Positions 7,349 to 17,207 are shown, counted from the stretch's first letter. The stretch: 64,000 bases of DNA from AC-32 sp963717725 (GCA_963717725.1 CAVQWS010000018.1:1-64000); one strand, 5' to 3'. The notes: a model not told the origin generated them from the sequence alone. Made by a program: numbers and translations.

Positions 7349-7869
7349 TGGCAGTCGACGACCTGAAGGCGAAGATCCGCGACGTCCCGGACTTCCCGGA
7401 GCCCGGGATCGTCTTCAAGGACATCATGCCGCTGCTCGCGGATCCAGCTTCGTTGAACGAGACGGCGGAACTGCTGGCGGAGTGGGTCGAGCCCCGCAAG
7501 CCCGACGTGATCCTCGGCGCTGAGGCGCGCGGTTTCATCCTCGGCGCCGTCCTCGCCTACAAGCTCGGCTGCGGCTTCGTCGCTGCGCGCCGGCCCGGGA
7601 AGCTGCCGTGGAAGACCGTCAGCGCCACCTATGCGCTCGAGTACGGCGAGAACTCGCTCGAGCTGCACGCCGACGCGATCGCCCACGGTCAGCGCGTGCT
7701 CGTCCACGACGACGTTCTCGCCACGGGCGGCACCGCCAAGGCGATCTGCGACCTCGCTGCGCAACTCGGCGGCGAGATCGTCGGCGTCTCGTTCGTGATC
7801 GAGCTGGACTTCCTCGAGGGGCGCAAGCAGCTCGAAGGCTACGAGGTCGAGTCGCTGATTCACTACTAG
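7348..7869 (+). CDS. apt: Adenine phosphoribosyltransferase
   Basis: Apt converts adenine and PRPP to AMP and pyrophosphate in purine salvage. The N-terminus has the family opening (IRDVPDFPEPGIVFKDI). The PRPP-binding loop VLVHDDVLATGGTA is near residues 115-130, and EARGFI is present in the middle. Length (173 residues) is typical. The start overlaps the MerR stop by one base. It probably works with the nucleoside importer and hydrolase encoded at 39-49 kb. Confidence 0.93.
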   Translation: MAVDDLKAKIRDVPDFPEPGIVFKDIMPLLADPASLNETAELLAEWVEPRKPDVILGAEARGFILGAVLAYKLGCGFVAARRPGKLPWKTVSATYALEYGENSLELHADAIAHGQRVLVHDDVLATGGTAKAICDLAAQLGGEIVGVSFVIELDFLEGRKQLEGYEVESLIHY

Positions 7870-7894
7870 CGTCCGAGGTGCCGATTACAACGGG

Positions 7895-8506
7895 GTGATG
7901 TACGACGCGCTCACGACCCGGTACACGTTCTCGTGCCCGGAGCGGGGGGAAGCGCGCGTCGCCCTGTCGTCGTTCCGCCGCCTCGCGCAGCTGCCCGGGC
8001 CGGCGCAGCCCGCGGTGTTCGAGGTCGAGTTCGGCTGTGCCTGCGGCGGCGAGCATCCAGGCCTGGTCGGGCACGACGAGTTGGACTGGGCGCCGCTCGG
8101 GCTCGGTGGCGAGGCGACCTTCCTCAACCTGATGACCGCGAGCGTCGAGCCGGTCGAGGTCGAGCTCGCCGACCTCGCCGCCCGGCACATCCAGGCCGGC
8201 GAGTGGCCCTGGAGCTTCTTCTGCTACGCCGAGGAGCGCCCGCGGCCGGTGTTCCCGTCGGCGTTCCTCGTGCTCGCTCCGGCCGGGCGCGGGGAGGAGG
8301 TCGGGCTCGCCGTGCGCTGCCCCGTCTGTGCAAGCGTCTCGGTCAACCTCGTCAGTACCCAGCACCTCGACGTGCCGTTCCACAACGACCGCGAGATCGG
8401 CGTGGTGCCGCACATCTTCGTCGCGGACGCCGAGCGGGTGGTGGAGGAGTTCGTGGACGAGCTCTACTCCGCCAACTTCGACAGCCGCCGCCTGACGCTG
8501 CAGTAG
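7895..8506 (+). CDS. Cysteine-rich protein of unknown function
   Basis: This 203-residue protein is not recognised. It contains paired or spaced cysteines (SCPERG near residue 14, GCACGG near 48, FFCY near 110, CPVC near 147), which suggest one or two structural zinc sites. There is no signal peptide or membrane helix. Start may be the GTG at 7895 or the ATG directly after it. It follows apt by 25 bp on the same strand and may belong to that operon. Confidence 0.6.
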   Translation: MMYDALTTRYTFSCPERGEARVALSSFRRLAQLPGPAQPAVFEVEFGCACGGEHPGLVGHDELDWAPLGLGGEATFLNLMTASVEPVEVELADLAARHIQAGEWPWSFFCYAEERPRPVFPSAFLVLAPAGRGEEVGLAVRCPVCASVSVNLVSTQHLDVPFHNDREIGVVPHIFVADAERVVEEFVDELYSANFDSRRLTLQ

Positions 8507-8556
8507 CGAAGATTCAGTTCTCGCCGACCGGGTACGACCGTCGCGGAGGTGGTGCC

Positions 8557-9141
8557 ATGTACGGCTTGACACGTGGAACGATCACGCTGATCGGCGCGGC
8601 CGCTGCGGGCGTGCTGGTCTGGCTCGCGACGCAGATCGACAGCGGCTCGAACAGCGGTTACTGGGCCGTCTACGGGCTGATTGCGGCTGCGGGCCTCGTG
8701 ATGGCGTTCTCACAGATCCTCGGCGGCTGGACGAAGTGGGGCTGGCCGCGGCTCTCGCTGAACGTCTTCCTGATCGCGTTCCTCCCGGTGCTCGTCGTGG
8801 CCGGGTGGGTCGTGATCGCGCACCAGCCCGATCCGAACTGGTTCCGCGCACACGTCCTCAACTGGTCGGACGACATCGGCATCCTCGGCCTCGTCCGAGA
8901 CCTGACCGAGTACGTCGCCGTCCTTGCATTCGGCGTGGGGCTCGTGTTCGGCTTCACGTTCGACACGTCCGGCCCGGCTGCCTACGGCCCGTTCGGCCGG
9001 CGTCGGCGCGCAGCCGCGGTTCCCGCCGGTGGTGCGGCTCCGCCGCCCGAGGCGGACGACCGGCCGACCGCGCGCGAGCAGCGCGAGGCCGAAGGCGAAG
9101 ACGAGGTCCCGCGCGAGCGCGAGCCCGCCCGTACCGAGTAA
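8557..9141 (+). CDS. Membrane protein of unknown function
   Basis: The ATG at 8557 follows a GGAGG-type ribosome site. The 194-residue product has four predicted helices (about 8-27, 38-56, 66-88 and 112-137), with a short segment carrying HQPDPNWFRAHVLNWSDD between helices 3 and 4. It ends in a charged, Ala/Pro/Glu/Arg-rich tail of about 55 residues that is likely cytoplasmic and disordered. No family is recognised. Confidence 0.65.
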   Translation: MYGLTRGTITLIGAAAAGVLVWLATQIDSGSNSGYWAVYGLIAAAGLVMAFSQILGGWTKWGWPRLSLNVFLIAFLPVLVVAGWVVIAHQPDPNWFRAHVLNWSDDIGILGLVRDLTEYVAVLAFGVGLVFGFTFDTSGPAAYGPFGRRRRAAAVPAGGAAPPPEADDRPTAREQREAEGEDEVPREREPARTE

Positions 9142-9163
9142 CGCTCTCCGCCCGCTTCGTTCG

Positions 9164-9179
9164 TCCCTCCCGGGAGGGA
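9164..9179. repeat. Perfect 16-bp palindrome
   Basis: TCCCTCCCGGGAGGGA lies 22 bp after the stop of the membrane protein gene. With no spacer it is more like an operator than a terminator, but as RNA it could also contribute to 3' end formation. Confidence 0.35.
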
Positions 9180-9215
9180 TGCGGCGGGCTGGACCGGGGC
9201 CGATACCAGGGAGGC

Positions 9216-9401
9216 ATGAGCGCCGCCCTCGACAGCCGCCACCCGAAGCGCCTCGACCTCCTGCTCGCGCATTGCGCGGAGTCCGCACCGCGGCGCAAGC
9301 CCGTTTTCGAGCGGCTGCGCGAGAAGATCGGGGCCGAGCTCGCCCGCGTGCTCGTGTTCGCGCTCGCCGGCTCTCAGCGCCGGTCCGCGCGCCGCGGCTG
9401 A
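9216..9401 (+). CDS. Possible small basic protein
   Basis: A 61-codon frame starts at ATG 9216 behind GGGAGG, although the spacing of one base is short. The product is basic and helical (KPVFERLREKIGAELARVLVFALAG), with a hydrophobic end. Its 3' end overlaps the convergent small membrane protein gene by 28 bases, so one of the two may be false. Confidence 0.35.
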   Translation: MSAALDSRHPKRLDLLLAHCAESAPRRKPVFERLREKIGAELARVLVFALAGSQRRSARRG

Positions 9402-9592
9402 CGCATCGGGGCGCCGGCTCCGAACGCCATCACCAGCAGGAAGACCAGGAAGCCGGTGACCGCGCCGAAGATGAACGCCGTGCCGCCGTTGACGCCGACG
9501 GCGAGCCCTCCGAGCCAGACATAGAGGCCGAAGACGAGGGCCCAGATGAAGGCGATCACGCCGCGCGAGAACGACGGAGCTCGAAGGTGCAC
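9374..9592 (-). CDS. Small two-helix membrane protein
   Basis: The 72-residue product has two hydrophobic helices (about residues 12-33 and 38-58) joined by a Gly/Asn turn and a basic tail, starting at a GTG. The amphipathic pattern is far more protein-like than that of chance frames. The DnaA-box cluster lies just upstream of its start, so its expression could respond to it. Confidence 0.45.
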   Translation of the reverse strand: MHLRAPSFSRGVIAFIWALVFGLYVWLGGLAVGVNGGTAFIFGAVTGFLVFLLVMAFGAGAPMRQPRRADRR

Positions 9593-9628
9593 GGCGCGGA
9601 CTCTATCGCCCTCGAGGCTGTTTCGGGG

Positions 9629-9669
9629 TTATCCACAAGCTGCACGCCCTGCTGTGGAAATGTGGATAA
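9629..9669. promoter_or_regulatory. Cluster of DnaA boxes
   Basis: A perfect TTATCCACA lies at 9629-9637 and its exact reverse complement at 9661-9669. Between them, TGTGGAAAT at 9653-9661 is a third box with one mismatch, touching the last one. The two perfect boxes face each other 23 bp apart. An AT-rich stretch follows on the right. dnaA and dnaN are not in the window, so this is not proof of an origin. A DnaA-controlled promoter or a DnaA-titrating site are alternatives. Confidence 0.6.
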
Positions 9670-9915
9670 TTGAATTTCCGCAAATTGCGGCCTCGACGTG
9701 CTTTGAGGCCCTTGATCCGGGTGGGCGGTGCCCCTAGATTCTTTCTTGCGCCGAGCACGGAACCGGAGTAGGTCGAAGCCGAGTTCGAAGGCAGTACCCG
9801 CAAGGGGAAGGTCAGCGAAAACGGTGGACGAAACGGAGACCGGCTCGGCGAATTTTTTTGGTCCAAAACCGAGGCGGCCGGGGTGGAGCCGTCGTCGAAG
9901 CCTTCGTGTCTCAAC

Positions 9916-9945
9916 TTGACATAACACCCGTTATCGTGCATTGCA
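9916..9945 (+). promoter_or_regulatory. Candidate sigma-gene promoter with internal operator
   Basis: A consensus -35 box TTGACA lies at 9916-9921. Overlapping its last base and filling the spacer is an inverted repeat ATAAC-ACCC-GTTAT (9921-9934). The -10 position (near 9939-9945) is only loosely matched. A repressor bound to the repeat would block the polymerase. Confidence 0.4.
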
Positions 9946-10010
9946 GCGAACATCGCGCAGCGAGAGGGTTTCGGCGGACCCGCTTCGTGGCAGGAAGCTA
10001 GGTTGCAGGG

Positions 10011-11078
<1,068 letters not shown>

Positions 11079-11773
11079 GCCCGAGCGCCGAGCCGTCGAA
11101 AAACGGCAGCGCTCGATCCTCCCCCACTCTGGCCCTGACGAGCTCGTAGGCCTCGTCGAGCCGTGCCGGCCTCGTCAGCCGGTGGCCGTCAGAGGCCACG
11201 ACCGCCGCGTCGCCGGCCTCAACGAGGCGCCAGGCGAGCTCCTCGATCTCCTCGCCGTGCCGCCCGAGCAGGCTCGTGGCGTTCACCTGCAGCGGCCAGC
11301 GCTGCGCCAGCTCGTGGGCCAGCTCCGGCCGCTGGCGGATCGGCTCGGTGCGTTCGGGATGGGCGACCAGCGGCCTCAGACCGGCGCGCTCGACGTGCTC
11401 GGCGAGCTCGACCAGGTCGGAGGCCGGACCCGGGAACGGCATCTCGACCAGGACGACGTTGGTGCCTTCGAGCAGGTAGCGCGCCGGATCCTCGCGCAGC
11501 AGCGGCGGCGCGGGCGTCAGCTCGAAGCCAAGGCGCAGCTCAAGCCGCGCCTTGGCCTTCAGCCGCTCGTACGCACGGCGAACCTCTCGTTCCCGGGCTT
11601 CGGTCAGCGGCAGGTGCGGCCAGACGTGCGGCGTCGCGAACAGGATCGCGGTGCCCGAGGCGGTGGCCAGATCGCTGAGCTCGAGCCCGTCTGCCAACGT
11701 CTTCGCCCCGTCGTCGCCCGAGGGCACGACGTGGGAGTGGCAGTCGACGAAGCGCGGCTCCACGCCGCCCAGG

Positions 11774-12724
11774 CTACTCGCCGCGCAGGTAGAGCTGGAG
11801 CGCCGGCGCGACCAGCCGTAGCTCGCGCAGGGCGCGGGCCTCGAGCTGGCGAACGCGCTCGCGAGTGATGCCGAGGTCGGAGCCGACTTCCTCGAGCGTC
11901 TGGGCCGGCTCGCCGTCGAGCCCGAACCGCCGCGAGACCACATGGCGCATGCGCGGGGTGAGCCGCAGGAGCGCCTGGGCGAGCTCGGCGGAGCGCAGGT
12001 GCTCGGCCGTCACCGTGTCGGGGCGGTCGGTCTTCAGGTCCTCGATCAGGTCGCCGTAGAGGCTCTCGCCGTCGCCGACCGGAGTCTCCAGGCTGACCGG
12101 GTCCTCGACGAGCTCCAGCAACGTCCGGACGCGCTCAAGCGGGAAGCCGCTCTCCTTGGCGATCTCGGGCAGCAGCGGCTCGCGGTTGAGCTTCTGGGCG
12201 AGGATGCGGCGCGAGCGCATCACGCGGCGCACCTGCTCGGCGACGTGAACCGGCAGCCTGATCGTCCGGCCCTGGTCGGCGAGCGCACGGGTGATTGCCT
12301 GGCGAATCCACCAGGTCGCATACGTCGAAAGCTTGAAGCCGAGCTTGTAGTCGAACTTCTCGACCGCGCGGATCAGGCCGAGGTTGCCCTCCTGAATCAG
12401 GTCGAGCAGCGGCACACCGGCCTTCGTGTAGTTGCGCGTGATCGACATCACGAGACGGAGGTTCGACTCGATCAGCTTGCGCTTGGCGGCCTCGTCGCCC
12501 TCGTCCTTCAGGCGGGCGAGCTCGCGCTCCTGGGCCGGCGTGAGGAGTGGCCCGTCGCCGATCTGGCGCACGTAGAGCTTGAGCGGGTCTGCCGTCTGGG
12601 GCTCCGTCGGCTCCGTCTCGACGGTGTCGACCTCGTCGACTTCCGCCGGGGCCGGCACTACCTCGAGCCTGGGCTCGGGTGCGTCGGGCGCCGGGAGCGG
12701 TTCCGGGAGCGGCCGCTGCTCCAT
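11774..12724 (-). CDS. Second RpoD-like sigma-70 factor
   Basis: The 316-residue factor starts at ATG 12724, seven bases behind AGAGG. After an acidic Pro/Glu-rich head (1-45, no region 1.1 domain) it has regions 1.2 (DPLKLYVRQIG), 2.2 (DLIQEGNLGLIRAVEKFD), 2.4 (YATWWIRQAITRAL), 3 and 4.2 (LGITRERVRQLE). This is group 2 architecture, as in HrdB paralogues or SigB of mycobacteria, used in stationary phase or stress. Its stop is only 10 bp from the phosphatase gene start, so the two are likely co-transcribed. Confidence 0.85.
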   Translation of the reverse strand: MEQRPLPEPLPAPDAPEPRLEVVPAPAEVDEVDTVETEPTEPQTADPLKLYVRQIGDGPLLTPAQERELARLKDEGDEAAKRKLIESNLRLVMSITRNYTKAGVPLLDLIQEGNLGLIRAVEKFDYKLGFKLSTYATWWIRQAITRALADQGRTIRLPVHVAEQVRRVMRSRRILAQKLNREPLLPEIAKESGFPLERVRTLLELVEDPVSLETPVGDGESLYGDLIEDLKTDRPDTVTAEHLRSAELAQALLRLTPRMRHVVSRRFGLDGEPAQTLEEVGSDLGITRERVRQLEARALRELRLVAPALQLYLRGE

Positions 12725-12748
12725 CACGCAGCCTCTATCGGTCGGCCA

Positions 12749-12768
12749 CGTCCCTCGCTTGAGGGACG
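12749..12768 (-). promoter_or_regulatory. Hairpin or operator before second sigma gene
   Basis: CGTCCCTC-GCTT-GAGGGACG is a perfect 8-bp inverted repeat with a four-base loop, 24 bp upstream of the sigma start. It could be an operator or a 5' leader hairpin; a further GAGGGA lies about 20 bp upstream. Confidence 0.35.
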
Positions 12769-12916
12769 CTTGTACTCGCACGAGGGATCAGGGCGGGCGC
12801 TGTCGAACCGAGAGGCACACACGGAGATGCCTAACTCTCAGCCGAAGCCATCGTCAGACTCAGTGGCGGCCGTGTTTGGGGTCGCCAGTCTCGTGCAAGG
12901 GGTCTTCTAGAGAGAT

Positions 12917-13705
12917 ATGTGCGGAATCGCCGGATATAGCTTGAGCGCGTCGAGTCAGATCGACCGGACGCTCGCGGCCCAGGCCCTGCTCGCAGGGATC
13001 GCCGAGCGCGGCGCCGACGCGGTCGGATACGCCTACAGGCGCGGCACGAGCAAGGCGGCGATCCACAAGCAGCGCTCCGGGGCAAGCGCCCTGCTCGAAC
13101 AGGTCGTCCTACCGGGCAGCGCGTCCGAGGCCCTGATCCACGTGCGTGATTACACAAAGGGTCACCCCCGAATCGAGGCCAATAACCACCCGATCCGCCA
13201 CGGCGCCGTCGTGGGCGTGCACAACGGGATCATCTTCAACGACGACGAGCTGATGGAAACGCATGGCTTCGAGCGTGCCGAACCGGAGATGACGGTCGAC
13301 TCGGAGGCCATCTTCGCGCTCGCCGAGGCTCACGAGGGCGCTCCTGGCGCCCTGGAGCAGCTCCGTGGCTCGGTGGCGACCGCCTGGCTCGACGAGCGGC
13401 GCCCGCGCACGCTCTTCCTGGCGCGCGGCGCCGGCCGGCCGCTCTGGATCGGCGAGGGCCGCGACGAGCTCCTGTTCGCCTCGACCAGGGCCGCGCTCGA
13501 AGTGGCCGAGCGGTTCCTGCCCCTGAAGCTGCGCAAGCGCGAGGTCGGCGAGGGCACGCTGACGGTCGTCGCGGACGGCGACGTGCTCGAGAAGCTTCGC
13601 TTCAAGCCCGACCGGGACTTCGAGGAGTCCAAGCTCCCGGCCGTGCGCGCGCCCCAGGAAGGCGCGTTCTGTCTCCAGCGCCTCGCGGCGCTCGCCTCGC
13701 TCTAG
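12917..13705 (+). CDS. Stand-alone class II glutamine amidotransferase domain protein
   Basis: The N-terminus MCGIAGY gives the catalytic Cys2 exposed after Met removal. Further motifs are RGADAVGYAY, ALIHVRDYTKG and VGVHNGIIFN, which form the Ntn-hydrolase glutaminase site. At 262 residues there is only the glutaminase domain; no synthetase, PRTase or isomerase domain follows. The protein therefore needs a partner to use the ammonia or is a glutaminase-like hydrolase. No partner gene is adjacent: the neighbour is convergent and overlaps by four bases. Confidence 0.75.
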   Translation: MCGIAGYSLSASSQIDRTLAAQALLAGIAERGADAVGYAYRRGTSKAAIHKQRSGASALLEQVVLPGSASEALIHVRDYTKGHPRIEANNHPIRHGAVVGVHNGIIFNDDELMETHGFERAEPEMTVDSEAIFALAEAHEGAPGALEQLRGSVATAWLDERRPRTLFLARGAGRPLWIGEGRDELLFASTRAALEVAERFLPLKLRKREVGEGTLTVVADGDVLEKLRFKPDRDFEESKLPAVRAPQEGAFCLQRLAALASL

Positions 13706-14394
13706 CCCGCCTGCTCGATCGTGCCGTCGCTGGCGACGTCCGTTCCGGACCCGGCCAGGCGCTCGCGGACGAGGTACTGGAAGGTCGACCAGGCGCCCTT
13801 GCGGCCCTCGAACATGCGGTAGATCTGCCACTCGGTCAGCATCGTCTCGTCACGCTTGCGCGCTTCCGACCAGTCCGCGAACTTCGGTAGCCGGCCGAGC
13901 GTCTTTGCGAGCTCCATCCCTTGCTCCAGCGCGCGCTCGAGCTTCTCCTCCCCGACCGGGACGTCGAAGCCGGCCTCTCGCAGGGCGTTTGCCAGCGAGC
14001 CGAAGGTGTGCCAGTAGAGCGACTTCGACGGCATGCGACCGCGATGCTCCTCGATGTCGCGCGCTGTGGGGATGCGTGCCAGCTCCTCCCCCAGTCCCTT
14101 CAGCAGCTCCAGCAGCTCCTCGCGGGTGGCGAAGCGGCGCGGCACGAGGCCGGCCGTGCGCTTGGCCTCGTTCCAGCTGCCGAAATGCTCGATCACCGTC
14201 TGCGGATGGACGCTCGTCTCCGGGTCGGCGGCGAACTCGCGCATCGTCGGCGAGCGCGCGAGCCGTTTGGCGCACGCGGAGAGCTCGGCGAGGATCTGCT
14301 CGTCCGTGTAGCGCTTGCGGATGCCGGCCTGGAAGGCCTCGAGCGCCTTCCGGTCGATGCCCGCGAGCGCACGGTACTGGGGCCGGCGGGGCAT
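13702..14394 (-). CDS. Homing-endonuclease-associated repeat protein, no nuclease
   Basis: The 230-residue protein consists of about three tandem units of 55-65 residues. Each unit has a helix, an RxPT-like turn, and a Phe-Gly-Ser-x-x-x-Ala-x-x-x-Ala-Gly type end (HFGSWNEAKRTAGL in unit 1, TFGSLANALREAGF in unit 2). These match the DNA-binding repeats found beside HNH and homing endonucleases. No HNH or LAGLIDADG nuclease motif is present, so a DNA-binding regulator is more likely. The ATG at 14394 is chosen because GGAG lies six bases upstream; an alternative ATG exists at 14430. Confidence 0.65.
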   Translation of the reverse strand: MPRRPQYRALAGIDRKALEAFQAGIRKRYTDEQILAELSACAKRLARSPTMREFAADPETSVHPQTVIEHFGSWNEAKRTAGLVPRRFATREELLELLKGLGEELARIPTARDIEEHRGRMPSKSLYWHTFGSLANALREAGFDVPVGEEKLERALEQGMELAKTLGRLPKFADWSEARKRDETMLTEWQIYRMFEGRKGAWSTFQYLVRERLAGSGTDVASDGTIEQAG

Positions 14395-14477
14395 CTGTTT
14401 CTCCAATAAGGATAGAGCAACTTCGCCCATCCGCAAACTGCGGGCTAGCGTTTGCAGACGATTGAAAGCGTGGCCGA

Positions 14478-17207
14478 CTAGGACGCGACCAGGACCTGCG
14501 GGCGCTGGTCCTCGCCGTCGATGCCCTCGATCGGCAGGATCCGCTCGAGAGCCGCGACGCAGCGCGGGCAGAACTGGGTGCCGGCGGCGCGGCGAAGCTC
14601 GTCCAGCGCCTCCGAGGCAGGCCTCGCGGCCCGGTAGATGCGGGTCGTGAGCATCGAGTCGAGGGCGTCGGCGACGTGGATGATCCGCGCGCCGAGCGGG
14701 ATCTCCTCGCCCTTGAGCCCGTCCGGATAGCCGGCGCCGTCGAAACGCTCGTGGTGGTGCCTGATCGCCGGGACGGCGTCGTTCAGGAAGCCGAGACGGT
14801 CGATGATGCGCGCGCCCTCGTCGGCGTGACGCTGCATCAGCTCCCACTCCTCCGTGGTCAGGCTCGCGGGCTTGAGCAGGATCGCGTCGGGGATCGCCAG
14901 CTTGCCGATGTCGTGGAAGAGCGCCGCATGTCCGAGCAGGTCGAGCTCCGCCTGCGAGAGGCCGAGCTCGCGGCCGATCGCCAGCGCGAGCTGCTGCACG
15001 CGCCGCGAGTGGCCGGCGGTGTAGGCATCGCGTGCGTCGACCGTGGCCGAGAGGCTCTGCATGGCCGCTGTCGAGCGCTCCTTGAGCAGCCGGTTGGCGT
15101 GCTCGAGCGAGACGTTCTGGGTCTGGATCGTCTCGGCCGCGGCGCGAAGCTTCTGCGCGCTGCGCTGCGTGTGCCGCAGGTAGGCCTCCTGCGTCTTGCG
15201 CATCAGCAGCAGCGGCACCGCGAAGACGGCGAGGGCCCAGAGGCCGGCCGACTCGTTGCCGACCCAGATCACGCCGCCGATGAAGCCGTAGACGAGGTAA
15301 TGCGTCGCGAGCCAGGCGAAGCGCTCCTTGAAGACCGCCCACCAGCGCTCGTGGCCCTCGATCGCGACCACCGCGCTCAGCAGCGTCATGTTGACCATGA
15401 AGTAGGTACCGCCGGCAGCGATGCCCGCTGCGACGTAGACGAACTTCTGCATGCCGTCCGGCGCCAGGAAGCCGGACGTGAAGACCGCGGCCGCCGCGAG
15501 TGAGGAGAGCGCGAGCGTGCCGATGTTGAAGACCACGTAGTGGAACGGCGACCGTCGCGCACTCCACTCCACCGCGGCGATCGTGATCGCCAGGGCGATG
15601 GCGGCGCGGACACCGAACAGCGCGGCGCCGGCAATCGAGCCGACGGCGCTGACCGAGATCGAGCCGTCGTCGACCTCGAGGGCGAGCGCCTGGCCGGCAC
15701 CGACGAGCGCGACGAGTGCAATCAGGCCGAGCCAGTCCGTGTTGTGGCCGTAGATCGCGCCGAGCGAGCCGGCCACGAGGCCGGCGGCACTGACGATCCC
15801 GACGAAGACCGCAAGACGTCGCGAGAGCGAGAGGAAGCGGGGCCCGTGCATCGCGTGAGGCCGTGGGTGGCGGCGCTCGAGATCCGGGACGCTCTCGGCT
15901 GGAGGAGGCAGCGGCACGACGTGGTCCCCGTCCTCCGGAACCGCGACGAGCCGGCTCTGGCGCTTCTCCGGCATCAGCAGCGGCTCGGAGCTCGCATCGA
16001 GCACGCGGTTGCGGCCTTGGAGTTTGGCGCGGTAGACGGCGAGGTCGGCCTGGTGGATCAGCTCGTTCGCGTCGGCTCCGTCGCGCGGGAACGCGGCGAC
16101 GCCGATCGAGACCGTGGCGCGGATCGGCTCGCTCGAGGTCTCGACGTCGTAGGTGCGAGCGGCAACCGTGCGCCGGATCCGCTCGGCGATCTCGAAGGCC
16201 TGTTCCGGGGTCGTCTCCGGGAGCAGGATCGCGAACTCCTCGCCGCCGAAGCGCGCCGGGACGTCGTAGTGGCGCAGGTGCGAGCGGAAGACCTCGGCGA
16301 TGCCCTGGAGCACCGCGTCGCCGGCGAGGTGGCCGTAGGTGTTGTTGATGTCGCGCAGCAGGTCGAGGTCGGCCATGATCAGCGAAAGGGGCCGCTCGAA
16401 GCGCTCGGCGCGCAGTAGCTCCTCGTTCAGGGCCTGCGCGAAGTGCCTGGCATTGAAGAGGCCGGTCTTCGGGTCGACGCGCGCCTCCTCCTGCAGCTGC
16501 GGGACGCTGAGCGAGCGGTGGATCAGCAACAGCGGAGCGACTGAGAACGGGATCAGCCAGGGGTTGGAGCCCCAGAACGCCGCCATCGAGACGCCGAGCA
16601 TGGCGAGCACCAGGTCGGTCGAGAGGCTCGGGAACGAGAAGAGCCCCGACTCGCGCATCGAGTGGCCGCGCGCGAGGTGGAGCATCGGAGCCATCAGCAA
16701 GTGATTGACTGCCACGATCGAAGCGGCCGCCGCGAGGCCGGCGATGGCGTAGTTGAAGTCGCCGCTGCCGAGGCCCTGGAAGCCGTGGAAGGCCGCGTAG
16801 GCCGCCAGCATCGAGAGCGTCCAGTTGCAGATGTTGAAGATCTGGATGTACCAGGCGCTACGGCTCTTCAGCCATTCCGGGATATGCATCGCAACGCCGA
16901 TCAGCACGACGAGCTCCGGCGGGAGCAGCATCGCGGCCGGGATCAGGAAGACGATCGTCGTGTGGTACGACTGGTTCCGCGGCGTGCGCACGACGAAGAG
17001 CTGCGCGACGGCCGCGATCGTGCCGAGGATGACGAAGGTCGCCCACCCCGGCGTATGAGGGCTCAGCCGCGAGAGCAGCGGCAGCGCAATGGCCGTGGTG
17101 ATCGCGGCGACGACGAAGAAGTAGACCGCCGCCCTCGTCGCGAGCTTGGGCGTGTCGGATCCGCTCCTCTCGACGTCATGGGCGATCGGGCTCGGGACGG
17201 CGCTCAC
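14478..17207 (-). CDS. Membrane GGDEF and HD-GYP c-di-GMP enzyme with two sensor modules
   Basis: This 909-residue protein has four parts. Residues 25-235 are a multi-helix membrane module. A GGDEF domain follows, with intact GGEEF near 320 and an intact inhibitory RxxD site (RHYD) just before it. Residues about 465-665 are a second multi-helix membrane module. A C-terminal HD-GYP domain has HDIGK and HHERFDGAGYP. It should both make and break c-di-GMP, or switch between these. The repeat of membrane module plus enzyme domain looks like an ancestral gene fusion. It could feed the RsiG-like protein encoded at 5937. Confidence 0.85.
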   Translation of the reverse strand: MSAVPSPIAHDVERSGSDTPKLATRAAVYFFVVAAITTAIALPLLSRLSPHTPGWATFVILGTIAAVAQLFVVRTPRNQSYHTTIVFLIPAAMLLPPELVVLIGVAMHIPEWLKSRSAWYIQIFNICNWTLSMLAAYAAFHGFQGLGSGDFNYAIAGLAAAASIVAVNHLLMAPMLHLARGHSMRESGLFSFPSLSTDLVLAMLGVSMAAFWGSNPWLIPFSVAPLLLIHRSLSVPQLQEEARVDPKTGLFNARHFAQALNEELLRAERFERPLSLIMADLDLLRDINNTYGHLAGDAVLQGIAEVFRSHLRHYDVPARFGGEEFAILLPETTPEQAFEIAERIRRTVAARTYDVETSSEPIRATVSIGVAAFPRDGADANELIHQADLAVYRAKLQGRNRVLDASSEPLLMPEKRQSRLVAVPEDGDHVVPLPPPAESVPDLERRHPRPHAMHGPRFLSLSRRLAVFVGIVSAAGLVAGSLGAIYGHNTDWLGLIALVALVGAGQALALEVDDGSISVSAVGSIAGAALFGVRAAIALAITIAAVEWSARRSPFHYVVFNIGTLALSSLAAAAVFTSGFLAPDGMQKFVYVAAGIAAGGTYFMVNMTLLSAVVAIEGHERWWAVFKERFAWLATHYLVYGFIGGVIWVGNESAGLWALAVFAVPLLLMRKTQEAYLRHTQRSAQKLRAAAETIQTQNVSLEHANRLLKERSTAAMQSLSATVDARDAYTAGHSRRVQQLALAIGRELGLSQAELDLLGHAALFHDIGKLAIPDAILLKPASLTTEEWELMQRHADEGARIIDRLGFLNDAVPAIRHHHERFDGAGYPDGLKGEEIPLGARIIHVADALDSMLTTRIYRAARPASEALDELRRAAGTQFCPRCVAALERILPIEGIDGEDQRPQVLVAS

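Larger units (their letters stand above)
9593..10010. other. 418-bp regulatory gap without genes
   Basis: It holds the DnaA-box cluster (9629-9669), a palindrome CCGCAA-A-TTGCGG at 9678-9690, AT-rich tracts unusual for this DNA (for example seven T near 9855) and the sigma-factor promoter region with its own inverted repeat (9916-9945). No credible coding frame was seen. Confidence 0.6.

Noticed and set aside
9603..10010. Replication origin oriC
   Set aside because: Only three boxes and no dnaA, dnaN or parAB genes nearby; reported only as a DnaA-box cluster.
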